Positions 19,849 through 29,513 of a stretch of 64,000 bases of DNA are shown here, piece after piece. Under the pieces are notes generated by a model that ran no database searches, had not been told where the DNA came from, and saw nothing but the letters and a program-made list of their open reading frames with translations. The position numbers were made by a program, and so were the translations under genes. Source of the stretch: an uncultured Tateyamaria sp. (lineage in GTDB: Bacteria > Pseudomonadota > Alphaproteobacteria > Rhodobacterales > Rhodobacteraceae); the NCBI RefSeq assembly GCF_947494755.1, contig NZ_CANLVZ010000019.1, positions 1 through 64,000 of the forward strand. Reading direction: 5' to 3'. Within the stretch, counting starts at the first letter, position 1. Every line of letters begins with the position of its first letter.

Positions 19849-20882
19849 CAAGCGTCCTCGAACACGCCGGGGATGGATGAGGGCCCCTGATCGAGCCATT
19901 CCGGCACAGGCAGCCCCTTCTCGCGCAGGAAATCGGGGTTGAACAGCTTGGACTGATAGCGCGTGCCAAAGTCGCACAGGATCGTCACGATGGTATGTCC
20001 GGGGCCCAGATCGCGGGCCAGCCGGATCGCCCCCGCCACGTTGACCCCCGAGGACGCACCCAGACACAGCCCCTCGTGCTGCAACAGATCGAACACGATG
20101 GGCAGAGCCTCGGCGTCGGACACATTGTAGTTGAAGTCGGGCTTCAGCCCTTCGAGGTTCTTGGTAATGCGGACCTGTCCAATGCCTTCGGCAATCGAAC
20201 CGCCCTCTGTGACGATCTCGCCGGTGGTGAAATAGCTATAGAGCCCTGCCCCGTCCGGATCCGCCAGACCGATCTTGACGCCCTTAGGTTGCAGCACTTC
20301 GGCGACGCCAGCCAAGGTTCCCCCTGACCCTACCGCGCAGATGAAGCCATCAACCTTGCCGTCGGTCTGTTCCCAGATTTCGGGACCGGTGGTTTCGATA
20401 TGGGCGCGACGGTTTGCGGTGTTGTCGAACTGGTTGGCCCAGATAGCTCCATTTGGTTCGGTTTCGGCAAGTTTTTCCGCCAAACGACCCGAGTATTTGA
20501 TAAAATTATTGATATTTCGATAGGGTGCGGCGGGCACCTGGATCAATTCTGCCCCCGCCAGGCGCAGCATATCCTTCTTTTCCTGGCTCTGGGTTTCGGG
20601 AATCACGATCACCGTCTTGAAGCCCATTGAGGCCCCGACAAGCGCCAGACCGATACCTGTATTGCCTGCCGTCCCCTCGACAATCGTGCCGCCCGGGCGC
20701 AACGCGCCCGAGGCCACCGCATCCTGAATGATCGACAGGGCCGCACGGTCCTTGACCGACTGGCCGGGGTTCATGAACTCGGCCTTGCCGAGAATGGTGC
20801 AGCCCGTCGCGTCGCTGGCGCGGCGCAGCTTGATCAGGGGGGTGTTTCCAACGGCCGCAGCCAGATCCGGAGCATAGCGCAT
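19848..20882 (-). CDS. cysK: Cysteine synthase A
   Basis: NTPLIKLRRAS, EFMNPGQSVKDRAA, VEGTAGNTGIGLALVGA, CAVGSGGTLAGVAEVL. Confidence 0.93.
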   Translation of the reverse strand: MRYAPDLAAAVGNTPLIKLRRASDATGCTILGKAEFMNPGQSVKDRAALSIIQDAVASGALRPGGTIVEGTAGNTGIGLALVGASMGFKTVIVIPETQSQEKKDMLRLAGAELIQVPAAPYRNINNFIKYSGRLAEKLAETEPNGAIWANQFDNTANRRAHIETTGPEIWEQTDGKVDGFICAVGSGGTLAGVAEVLQPKGVKIGLADPDGAGLYSYFTTGEIVTEGGSIAEGIGQVRITKNLEGLKPDFNYNVSDAEALPIVFDLLQHEGLCLGASSGVNVAGAIRLARDLGPGHTIVTILCDFGTRYQSKLFNPDFLREKGLPVPEWLDQGPSSIPGVFEDA

Positions 20883-20949
20883 GACAGCGTTCCTTTTTCA
20901 GTTGGTTCAGGTGTAGCGAGGGCGTCAGGCGACCTCAAGCAAAACGGGG

Positions 20950-22059
20950 TCAGGCGTGTCCGGCGCGCAGCTGATCGCGATGATGCGCGAGCCAGTATAT
21001 CAGCATGGTCAGGGGGACATTGCCGATCTGCCCCGTCTCGGCCATGCGCAGCAGCGCATCGTAAGACACCAGATGCGAGCGGATGTTTTCGTCCTCGTCT
21101 TCTGCACCGCCAACGCCGGCGATCTCGTCTGGCAAATCGCAGGTACCGACAAATGTGTGAAAGAAATCCGTGGCGGACCCGGGTGAGGCATAGCCCGCAC
21201 CAACGGTTTCCATCTGATCCAGCACCAGCCCCGCCTCCTCTGCCGCTTCGCGGCGCGCGGCCTCTTCGGGCTGTTCACCGGGATCGACCATACCCGCGAT
21301 CGGCTCAAGCTGCCAACAGGCCGGATCATGGCGCCCGATGGGCCCAAGGCGGACCTGCTCGACCAGCAGCACACGGTCGCGCACCGGATCATAGGGCAGC
21401 ACCAGCGCCGCATCAGAGGCCACAAAGACCGCGCGCGTCAGCACGGGCGACATCGCCCCGTCAAATGTCTCGTGGCGCATCTTGATCTCGTCCAGCGCGA
21501 AAAAGTCGGAATAGGCGCGCGTGCGTTCGAGAACCTCAACCTTGCCGCGCAAGGTGTCGGGGCTGTGGCGACCCGATTGCGCCAACACCCGACTCCACGC
21601 TCGGGCGCGGATGCGCGGAAAACGGCGGGCGATCTCCCTGGCGCTGATCTGGCCAAAGTTGCTCATGACTTCTTCGGCGGCGGCAACGCTTATCTCGGCC
21701 CAGTCCCTTTGCCAGCCCACGATGTCCCACAGCCCGTCCGAGGCTATATGGTGCAGCGGCACATAGACATCTGCCGCCACGCCGGACTGCAAGGTGAGGC
21801 GTTGCAGGTCATAGGCAAAGCCGGCCTCGTAGTAGTCGAGCCGCGCAATATCGTCCGCCGTCAGCCCGCGCACCAGAACGCCCGTTGCGTTGCTGTCGGG
21901 GTCGACCGCCAGCAAGGGGAACGGGCCGTCAGACGCCGCCATAATCCGATGCCCGGGCAAGACGTCCGGCGTGATATCAAGGTCACCAACCGCCCGCCCC
22001 ATCACGCATTCCAGCAGCGGCACATGGCGCAAGGTGCCGTAAAAGAATATGGATTTCAT
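20950..22059 (-). CDS. trgB: Gamma-glutamylcyclotransferase-like / NUDIX (ADP-ribose pyrophosphatase) two-domain protein, TrgB-like
   Basis: N-term FFYGTLRHVPLLECVMG (GGCT fold), C-term NUDIX box GMVDPGEQPEEAARREAAEEAGLVL; adjacent cysK and trgA-like gene. Confidence 0.78.
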   Translation of the reverse strand: MKSIFFYGTLRHVPLLECVMGRAVGDLDITPDVLPGHRIMAASDGPFPLLAVDPDSNATGVLVRGLTADDIARLDYYEAGFAYDLQRLTLQSGVAADVYVPLHHIASDGLWDIVGWQRDWAEISVAAAEEVMSNFGQISAREIARRFPRIRARAWSRVLAQSGRHSPDTLRGKVEVLERTRAYSDFFALDEIKMRHETFDGAMSPVLTRAVFVASDAALVLPYDPVRDRVLLVEQVRLGPIGRHDPACWQLEPIAGMVDPGEQPEEAARREAAEEAGLVLDQMETVGAGYASPGSATDFFHTFVGTCDLPDEIAGVGGAEDEDENIRSHLVSYDALLRMAETGQIGNVPLTMLIYWLAHHRDQLRAGHA

Positions 22060-22063
22060 AAGG

Positions 22064-22504
22064 TTATCGCCAGTGTCGCGAGGCGTATTCAGTGGCGATC
22101 CCGGTCAGCACACCGCCCACCAGCAGCGTGGTCCAGATGGGGACGGTTGTCATCAGCAAGGCCCATTCCGCCCCGATTTCAAAGATGGACACCAACGCCT
22201 CGAACGCGCCGTCATAGCGGTTGCGCATGGCAATGCGGACCATTTCGTTGCAGGACTGGATGAACAGTGCCCAGAACACCATCACGACCGGGCCCGTCAG
22301 GCCGACGTTTATCGCCGACACCATGCCGCGCCCCGCGCGCCGTCCAATCACGATCCACCCGACAAAGAGTCCGACGATCACGTTGACATAGACGAAGATG
22401 CCAAAGTTTTTGTCCTCTTCGAACAGCGGGGGGATCATGCCCGATACGATGAACGCCAGGATCGCCAATCCCAAAGCGGCCACCAATTTGGCTGCGCTAG
22501 GCAT
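22064..22504 (-). CDS. trgA: TrgA-family membrane protein
   Basis: ~146-aa multi-TM protein with NVIVGLFVGWIVIGRRAGRGMVSAINVGLTGPVVMVFWALFIQSCNEMVR; position next to trgB/cysK. Confidence 0.72.
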   Translation of the reverse strand: MPSAAKLVAALGLAILAFIVSGMIPPLFEEDKNFGIFVYVNVIVGLFVGWIVIGRRAGRGMVSAINVGLTGPVVMVFWALFIQSCNEMVRIAMRNRYDGAFEALVSIFEIGAEWALLMTTVPIWTTLLVGGVLTGIATEYASRHWR

Positions 22505-22522
22505 GACAGTGAACTTTCATCT

Positions 22523-23731
22523 TTATCCGGGCCGCTTAATTGTGATCTGAGTCACATCGCAGTTGGCACTTTCAAAGGTCGCCGCGCAAGAGGTCAGATA
22601 AAAATTCCACATCCGGCGAAACCGGTCATCAAAGCCCATCTCGGCGATCTGATCCCACTTGTCGTTGAATGTCTCGTGCCAGCGGCGCAGCGAAATGTTG
22701 TAGCTTTGGCCGAACTCGACCGAGCGCTCGACACCCAGGCCCGCGCGCGCAATCTGTTCGCGCAGCACTGTGGGGCTGGGCAGCATGCCACCGGGAAAGA
22801 TATATTTCTGGATGAAATCCACGCCGCGTTTGTACACTTTCCAGCGCCGGTCCTGAACGGTGATGATCTGCAGCGTTGCGTTCTTGCCCGGCTTCAGCCG
22901 TTCCTTGACCGTCTCGAAATAGACGGGCCAGTATTTTTCGCCCACGGCCTCGAACATCTCGATAGAGGCGATCCCGTCATAGGTTCCGGTCTCATCCCGG
23001 TAATCCTGTAACTTGAAATCGACCAGATCGGAAAGCCCTGCGTTGTCAATGCGTTCTTGGGCGTACTTGAACTGCTCTTCGCTGATCGTCAGCCCCGTCA
23101 CCTTGAGCCCGCGCTCGCGTGCGGCGTATTCGGCAAACCCGCCCCATCCGCAGCCGATCTCAAGGATATGATCACCGGGCTGCGCGCCCATCTGATCGAC
23201 CATGCTGGCATATTTGGCGATCTGCGCGGCCTCGTGGCTTTCCTGCCCCGTCTTGAACAAGGCGCTGGAATAGGTCATCGTGTCGTCCAGCCACAGCCCG
23301 TAAAAGTCGTTGCCCAGATCATAGTGATAGCTGATGTTCTTGCGCGCCTGATCGCGGTGATTGCGCTGCAACCAGAACCGGAATTTCTCGAACCGACGCA
23401 CCAGACCCATGCCTGGAAAGCCGTCATAGATGTTCTCGTTATCCGCGTGGACAAGGTCCATGAAGGCTTGCAGATCGGGGGTCGTCCACCACTCGTCCAG
23501 ATAGGCATCGCAGAACCCAAGGTCACCTTCGCGGATCAGACGGGCGAACAGATCGTCGTTGTGGATGTGGACTTCGGCCACCGGGCCGGGTTTTACCCCT
23601 TCGGCCCGGAACTGACGCCCATCAGGCAGCACAAAGTCGATTCGTCCGGTGTTTATCCCCTGCGACATCGCAAAAACGCGCGCGAAATAGCGCGGCAGAC
23701 CGCTTTGGCCTTCGGTGGTTGTCAGGATCAT
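22523..23731 (-). CDS. Cyclopropane-fatty-acyl-phospholipid synthase family protein
   Basis: ISYHYDLGNDFYGLWLDDTMTYSSALF, ILEIGCGWGGFAEYAA, IEMFEAVGEKYWPVYF, KYIFPGGMLPS. Confidence 0.92.
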   Translation of the reverse strand: MILTTTEGQSGLPRYFARVFAMSQGINTGRIDFVLPDGRQFRAEGVKPGPVAEVHIHNDDLFARLIREGDLGFCDAYLDEWWTTPDLQAFMDLVHADNENIYDGFPGMGLVRRFEKFRFWLQRNHRDQARKNISYHYDLGNDFYGLWLDDTMTYSSALFKTGQESHEAAQIAKYASMVDQMGAQPGDHILEIGCGWGGFAEYAARERGLKVTGLTISEEQFKYAQERIDNAGLSDLVDFKLQDYRDETGTYDGIASIEMFEAVGEKYWPVYFETVKERLKPGKNATLQIITVQDRRWKVYKRGVDFIQKYIFPGGMLPSPTVLREQIARAGLGVERSVEFGQSYNISLRRWHETFNDKWDQIAEMGFDDRFRRMWNFYLTSCAATFESANCDVTQITIKRPG

Positions 23732-23807
23732 GCAACTTCCCCGTTCGCATTTTGTGTCACGCTAGCTTGACAGTTGAGAGGGCGCAACCATGCGCACATG
23801 TTTGTCA

Positions 23808-25226
23808 TCAGAATTTCCGGTTCTCATAGGCACTTAGCGCGCGTTTACGCCCCTCGTCCGCCGGTACGATCGGATCGGGATAGTCGTCATCAGGCGTCAT
23901 TGCCCAATGCCGCGGGATGGCCTCAAAGAACTTGAGCGCGTCATCATGCTTGTTGCTGCGCCCTTCGGCGATCCAGCGGCTGACATAATCGCGGTTCTTG
24001 TCGAATTTATCCAGCTGCGTGACCGGATTGAACACCCGGAAATAGGGCGTCGCATCCGGGCCGGAACCTGCAGACCATTGCCAGCCCATCGCATTGCTGG
24101 CCGGGTCCCAGTCGATCAGGCAGTCGTCAAACCACGCCTGCCCGATCCGCCAGTGGGTCAGCAGGTGCTTGGTCAGGTAACTCGCCACAATCATACGGCC
24201 CCGATTGTGCATCCGGCCGGTCACGTACATCTCTCGCATGGCCGCATCCACGAACCGGATGCCGGTGCGCCCCTTTTTCCAAGCCCAGACTTCGGATGCC
24301 CGCGCATCCTCGTTCCAGGGGAAAGCGTCCCAATCCTCTTTCCAATTCTGATCGAGGATGCGCGGCGTATGGTGCATCAAGTGGTAGGCAAACTCGCGCC
24401 ACACCAACTCCTTCAGAAAGACCTCGGCACCGTCCTTGCCCTCCTCACGGGCGCGCATCCCCGCATGCCAGCACTGGTGCGCGCTGATTTCCCCAAGGGC
24501 GAGGTTTTCGGACAGGTTAGAGGTGCGATCCTGCCCCGGAATGTCGCGCCCCTCCACGTAACCCGCGACTTTGGACGCGATAAAGGCGCCAAGGCACGAC
24601 TGTGCCGCCTGTTCGCCCAGTTGCACGAACGGGCGCACCACATCCGCGCCACGGTTCATCTCCGCGCCCAAATCCCAGTCTTCAATCACTTCGCTATCTG
24701 GCCATGCGTCAGGTGCGGGGATGCCGCCCGGTGTCGACAAAGGCGCGTCGACGTCCCGCCCTTTCACCGCGTTCCAGAACGGCGTGTAGACTTTGTAAAA
24801 GCCGCCCGTTTTCGTCTCGGTTGTCCAGGGTTCGAACATCAAATGGCCGCCGAAGCTGCGCGCGTCGATGTCCTGATCCTTGAGGGTCGATTTCACATCC
24901 GTATCGCGGCTGATGGCACAGGGATCATATTGGCGCGTCCAATAGACGGCCCCTGCCCCCGTCTCCTTGATCAGCGCCTGCAACACGTCCAGCGCATGGC
25001 CCGAGCGATAGATCAACCTGCTGCCCTTGTCGCGCAACGACCCGTCCAGATGCGCAGCACCAAGGCCCCACCGCCATTTCGGAGCCGCGCCCAGATCATC
25101 CACGCTTTTGTCGCGGATTGCGACTGGGATGACGGGCCGTCCCGTCTCGCAGGCCGCACGCAGCGCCGGATGATCGCTCAGCCGGAAATCCCTGCGAAAC
25201 CATAAAATAATCGGTGTGCTGCTCAA
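23808..25226 (-). CDS. phr: Deoxyribodipyrimidine photolyase
   Basis: WFRRDFRLSDHPAL, YDPCAISRD, WREFAYHLMHHTP, TGIRFVDAAMREMYVTGRMHNRGRMIVASYLTKHL. Confidence 0.93.
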   Translation of the reverse strand: MSSTPIILWFRRDFRLSDHPALRAACETGRPVIPVAIRDKSVDDLGAAPKWRWGLGAAHLDGSLRDKGSRLIYRSGHALDVLQALIKETGAGAVYWTRQYDPCAISRDTDVKSTLKDQDIDARSFGGHLMFEPWTTETKTGGFYKVYTPFWNAVKGRDVDAPLSTPGGIPAPDAWPDSEVIEDWDLGAEMNRGADVVRPFVQLGEQAAQSCLGAFIASKVAGYVEGRDIPGQDRTSNLSENLALGEISAHQCWHAGMRAREEGKDGAEVFLKELVWREFAYHLMHHTPRILDQNWKEDWDAFPWNEDARASEVWAWKKGRTGIRFVDAAMREMYVTGRMHNRGRMIVASYLTKHLLTHWRIGQAWFDDCLIDWDPASNAMGWQWSAGSGPDATPYFRVFNPVTQLDKFDKNRDYVSRWIAEGRSNKHDDALKFFEAIPRHWAMTPDDDYPDPIVPADEGRKRALSAYENRKF

Positions 25227-25251
25227 CGCCCCGTTTCCCTTTTGTTAAGAG

Positions 25252-25281
25252 AGGTTACGTAGCGCCCTTGCATATGGATCA
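25252..25281 (-). promoter_or_regulatory. Candidate ECF (RpoE/ChrR-type) promoter of phr-cfa
   Basis: Minus strand reads TGATCC-N18-TAACCT 26 bp upstream of the phr start codon. Confidence 0.5.
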
Positions 25282-25304
25282 AGTCGGGCAAGGTTGACCT
25301 TGGG

Positions 25305-26528
25305 TCAAAGAACGGCGTCCAGCGCCTCGAGCAGCTGTGTGATCTCGGGATCGGACGTGTAATGCGTGAAACTCAGCCGCAAGACGCCGACGTCCGGATC
25401 GACCCCCATCGCACTCAGCGCGCGCACCGCGTAGAAATCGCCGCCCCCTGCCATGATCCCATGTTTGGCCAGCTCGACCGCCACGGCCACGGGATCACGC
25501 CCCAGATCAAGCGCCAGCGTCGGTGCCCGTATGGCAGCATCCACGGGCCCGATTACGCGCAGATCATTGCGAGCCTTGACTGCCTCCAGCACGCGGGCCA
25601 AAGCCCCCTCTTCCCGGGCGCGCATCAGATCATGCACCGCCGCCCCGCGCGCCGTCGCATCAGCCTCCCCCCCGAAGTGATGGGCATAAAGCGCATCCAC
25701 ATAATCCGCCATGCCCGCGCAGGCCGCGACTTGCGCATGGTCCGGGCCTGCCGGGGTGAAGCGTTTGTAGAGGCTGCCCCCGTTGAAATAGTGCCCCTGA
25801 TTGGGCAGCAACTCCGCCAAGGCGCGGCGGATCACCATCAGCCCTTGATGCGGCCCGTAAGTCTTGTAGGCCGAGAACAGATAGATGTCGGGCCCAAGCG
25901 TGCCCACATCCGGGAACCCATGCGGCGCATAGCTGACCCCGTCCACGCAGACAAAGGCACCCGCAGCATGGGCCAGCGCGGTGATCTCTGTCACCGGATT
26001 GATCTCGCCCACGACGTTGGAACAATGCGGAAAACAGACAAGGCGCACGGTCTCATCGAGCAGCGCCTCGAGCGCGTCGGTGTCCAGATGTCCGGTGCCC
26101 GGGTCCACTTGCCACTCGCGCACCTCGATCCCCCGATCGGCCAGCCGACGCCATGGCCCGGTATTGGCCTCGTGATCCTGATTGGTAACGATGATCGCCT
26201 CGCCCGGCTGCATCATCTGCGCGAAGGCCTGCGCCAGCACATAGGTGTTCTGGGTGGTCGAGGGTCCAAAGCTCAGCTCGTCCGCATCGACGCCGAGGAT
26301 GGCGGCCATGCGCGTGCGCGCCTCGTCCATCTCCTCTCCGCCAAGGCGGGAGGCGTCGTAATCGCTGTAGGGCTGCACCTTGCGCTGCGTGTAAAAGCGG
26401 GTGAGCCGGTCAATGACCTGCCCGCAGGCATAACTGCCGCCCGCATTTTCAAAGAACGCCTGGCCTTGCAGCGACGGTTCGGAAAACGCAGGAAACTGCG
26501 CGCGGACGAAATCAGGATCGAGGGTCAT
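25305..26528 (-). CDS. Class V aminotransferase / cysteine desulfurase-like protein
   Basis: PLP enzyme: FFENAGGSYACGQVIDRL, LVCFPHCSNVVGEINPVTEI, DIYLFSAYKTYGPHQGLM. Confidence 0.88.
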   Translation of the reverse strand: MTLDPDFVRAQFPAFSEPSLQGQAFFENAGGSYACGQVIDRLTRFYTQRKVQPYSDYDASRLGGEEMDEARTRMAAILGVDADELSFGPSTTQNTYVLAQAFAQMMQPGEAIIVTNQDHEANTGPWRRLADRGIEVREWQVDPGTGHLDTDALEALLDETVRLVCFPHCSNVVGEINPVTEITALAHAAGAFVCVDGVSYAPHGFPDVGTLGPDIYLFSAYKTYGPHQGLMVIRRALAELLPNQGHYFNGGSLYKRFTPAGPDHAQVAACAGMADYVDALYAHHFGGEADATARGAAVHDLMRAREEGALARVLEAVKARNDLRVIGPVDAAIRAPTLALDLGRDPVAVAVELAKHGIMAGGGDFYAVRALSAMGVDPDVGVLRLSFTHYTSDPEITQLLEALDAVL

Positions 26529-26620
26529 ATGTGAGGGCCTCTGCGTTTGGGTGCGCGCAGGATCGCGACATATGACCGAAGGATCAAGGGCTCGGTGGCC
26601 TGGCTTGTGCCGCGCCGCGC

Positions 26621-26845
26621 TCAGCAGCCGCGCTGCCGGGCCAGCGTTTGCACGTTCGCCTTGAGGTCAGGATCGGCATTGGGGTTTGCAATCAGCCGGT
26701 TGGCATAGCCACACCACGCCCCCGGATTGTCCGGCTCGAACAGGGGAACGGGTTCGGGTTCCGGCTCAGGCTCGGCCGGCAGTTCGACCCCCGCGACACA
26801 GGCCGTCAGACCAAGACACAAGAACGCCAAGCAAAAGAACCGCAT
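26621..26845 (-). CDS. Small putative lipoprotein
   Basis: MRFFCLAFLCLGLTACVAGVELPAEPEPEPEPVP.. lipobox LTAC followed by Pro/Glu repeat. Confidence 0.7.
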   Translation of the reverse strand: MRFFCLAFLCLGLTACVAGVELPAEPEPEPEPVPLFEPDNPGAWCGYANRLIANPNADPDLKANVQTLARQRGC

Positions 26846-27009
26846 ATCATCCCCCAAAGTAAGTGCGGACATGTTCGCAAGGCCACGGGGAAATGCAAGG
26901 GAAAGTTGGGTTGTGGGATGGTGAGGGGTAACTTGCTCGATGCAGCGACGGTCTGCTCTCCGCCCAGTCCGTGGAAAAACAACGTGTTGCTGGTACAATA
27001 AGTGGGTCT

Positions 27010-27908
27010 TGGCTCGCGGCGCGAGCGCCTTTGTTGTCAGGCTTCGCGCATTTGCTGCGGTGCAGGAAAGACTTTGCCAGTTTGCGGAGGTTTTGGGCGG
27101 TGGCTGCGAGGGTGAACTCGTCTTGAACGCCGCATGGCCCTCGCAATCGCAGCCTTCCCAAACCAAGAATGCGTTTGAGGTGGGCAAAGAGCCTCTCGCC
27201 TTTCTTCCGGAGCTTCGTCGAGATATCAAACTGGCGGGTCTTGGTGATATCGCTTGCGACCTGACTGGCGTCTTCCGTTTCTTCGCGGCTGATCTTGCGG
27301 GCCTCAGCGTTTGGGCTGCACCTCGCTGGCCGTGCCGAATGCAGCCTCATCCAGCGTGTCGAGATACTCGCGAACGGCACGTGGCGCATCTGCCGGGTTG
27401 ATGTCAGAGGCGTTCCACTCTTCCTTCGGTGTCGAGTTCTGTTTGTTCGCATCAGCCTCGATCAGGCTGGCATCGATGGCCATGCGCTGGCCAGACCTTC
27501 TTCAATGCAACGTGCCACGGTCATCTCGAACAGATGGCGCAGCAACTCACTCTCGCGGAATCTGCCATGCCGGTTCTTTGAAAAGTTAGAATGGTCGGGA
27601 ACGCGGTCGCTGAGATCGAGACGGCAGAACCAGCGGTACGCGAGGTTCAGATGCACCTCCTCGCAGAGCCGCCGTTCGGACCGGATGCCGAAGCAATATC
27701 CTACGAGCAGCATGCGGACCAGCAGCTCAGGATCAACCGATGGACGACCTGTGTGGCTGTAGAACTCCTTAAGATGCGTCCGAATACTGCTCAGATCTAC
27801 GAACCGATCAATCGACCGCAGCAGATGATCTTGAGGTACGTGGCCCTCCAGCGAAAACTCATAGAACAGTGCCGCCTGCGCTTCCTGTCTCGGTCCCATC
27901 ATCACCAA
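27010..27908 (-). pseudogene. Degenerate IS1182-type transposase (frameshift plus internal deletion)
   Basis: N-term MMGPRQEAQAALFYEFSLEGHVPQDHLLRSIDRFVDLSSIR..DHSNFSKNRHGRFRES and C-term KLRKKGERLFAHLKRILGLGRLRLRGPCGVQDEFTLAATAQNLRKLAK lie in different frames with the catalytic middle missing. Confidence 0.85.
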
Positions 27909-28157
27909 TCCCTCCCTGCAGGGAGAATTGAATCAGCGACTTACCCGGCAATCAAGGACGAGTTCTTCAACGAAATACGCCCAAACGAGTCGATGCTACG
28001 GGTTGCACGAGTGTCTGGTTCTGGGAGCAGGCGAATTCATTTTTAGTGCCACCACCATCATTGCAGGCAGCCGTCAATGAGTGGGGTGGTTAGGTGTCAA
28101 CCTTCCCATCCAGTATCTATTGGAAGGTGGTGCCCGCGGCGGTGTAGTTCTTGCAAA

Positions 28158-29513
28158 CTACAGTTCGCCACCGGCTTGGCGTTCCTGCCATTTGAGAAAA
28201 AAGTTAGCGCCGATACTCGACAATGGAGCAGGCGGAAGACGTGATGGCAAGTCGGCAGCGAGTGCGCGGCTGAGACTGTCGGAGGACCTTCCCATTGCCA
28301 GATCCACTGCGAGGCCACCAGCCAGTGTGCCTTTGGCCGTGCCCAATCCGTTCTGACAGCAGGCGGAATATAGCCCCTCATCCAACTCGCTGATGACCTG
28401 CACATTGTTTCGGCTTACGCACAACCTACCGCCCCAGCGAAAGTCCATTCCGACATCGGACAGATTTGGAAATCGGGCCGCAAATGCACGGTCGTGATCG
28501 CGGGCGACGTCGTTGATGCGTTTGTCACTGACCTCCATCGATGGATCGAAGGTAAACCGGTTGCGGATGATGATCCTGTCCCCGCCAATACCCGAAATGC
28601 GCCGGACGGTCGTGCCCATCGGGTCCGCAGGGGTAAGGCCCCATGCCGCGTGCCCTCCCAAACTTGAGCGTTCTTGCTCGCTGAGAGCGCGGGTCATTGA
28701 GGCGTAGGTAAAGACGTGCATCAGTCGACGCGGCAGGTATCCAAAGCTGTTCAGATGTCCGTTGACCGCAAGAATAACCCGTGGTGCGATAACCCGACCC
28801 TTGGGAGTGGTGGCGACCCAATCCGTTTGGCGCTCAAGGCTGGTGACTGGGCTCATCTCATGGATGGAAACGTGATTGGATCTTAGCCCCGATGCAATCC
28901 CGCGCATGAACATGGCGGGCTGGATCATGGCGCAGCCGGGCGTAAACAGCCCGCTTTGATAGTAGTCGCTGCCAGTGATGTCACGCATTTGGGCCACGTC
29001 CAGCATCTCGTGGGGTTCGCCCAATGCGGTCAGATGTTTGGCGAAGCTCACGTTGTGCGCGTGGCCCTTCGCCGTCGCCGCACCGTTGATCTTGCCCGAG
29101 ACACTAAAGGCCTCATCGCTTAATCCGTATTCCTGCGCCATCTCGCGGGCATGGGCGATGCCCAGTCGGTTGTCCTGCGTTTGCGCCTTATCTGACTCAA
29201 GCGCGCCAGCGTAATCGGCAGAGGTCAGATCGTGCGGCAGATCGATCATAAACCCCGAGTTGCGCCCTGCTGGTCCGTCCCCCACCCGCACTGCGTCCAG
29301 CACCACGATCCGGTCGCCTGGGGCCTGCTTTGACAAACGGTGCGCGGCGGCAAGCCCTGCGAACCCCGCGCCGATAATGAGCCAGTCGGCGGTGATGTTC
29401 TCCTCTAGCGGTGTTGCAGGGTCCGCATCTGGCAAAAGCCGGTTCCACGCCGCCGGGCCGGGGTCCTTGGGAAGTCGGGCGACCTTCACTCTAGTGGTCC
29501 TGATTGAGCGCAT
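28158..29513 (-). CDS. FAD-dependent amine/amino-acid oxidoreductase (DadA/PuuB-like)
   Basis: DWLIIGAGFAGLAAAHRLSKQ, GPAGRNSGFM, C-terminal CCQNGLGTAKGTLAGGLAVDLA. Confidence 0.88.
   Translation of the reverse strand: MRSIRTTRVKVARLPKDPGPAAWNRLLPDADPATPLEENITADWLIIGAGFAGLAAAHRLSKQAPGDRIVVLDAVRVGDGPAGRNSGFMIDLPHDLTSADYAGALESDKAQTQDNRLGIAHAREMAQEYGLSDEAFSVSGKINGAATAKGHAHNVSFAKHLTALGEPHEMLDVAQMRDITGSDYYQSGLFTPGCAMIQPAMFMRGIASGLRSNHVSIHEMSPVTSLERQTDWVATTPKGRVIAPRVILAVNGHLNSFGYLPRRLMHVFTYASMTRALSEQERSSLGGHAAWGLTPADPMGTTVRRISGIGGDRIIIRNRFTFDPSMEVSDKRINDVARDHDRAFAARFPNLSDVGMDFRWGGRLCVSRNNVQVISELDEGLYSACCQNGLGTAKGTLAGGLAVDLAMGRSSDSLSRALAADLPSRLPPAPLSSIGANFFLKWQERQAGGEL

Noticed and set aside
18592-19890. 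432-aa plus-strand ORF opposite the MscS-type channel gene (and similar long shadows at 16682-17773, 21328-22263, 23907-25205, 31464-32762, 39019-40161)
   Set aside because: Composition typical of antisense frames (His/Arg/Gln/Asp rich), no motifs, fully overlapped by confident genes.
29491-29493. TAG stop of the MttB-family gene as possible pyrrolysine codon
   Set aside because: The ORF is already full length (516 aa) at this point and readthrough immediately enters the overlapping next gene out of frame; no pylTSBCD genes seen.
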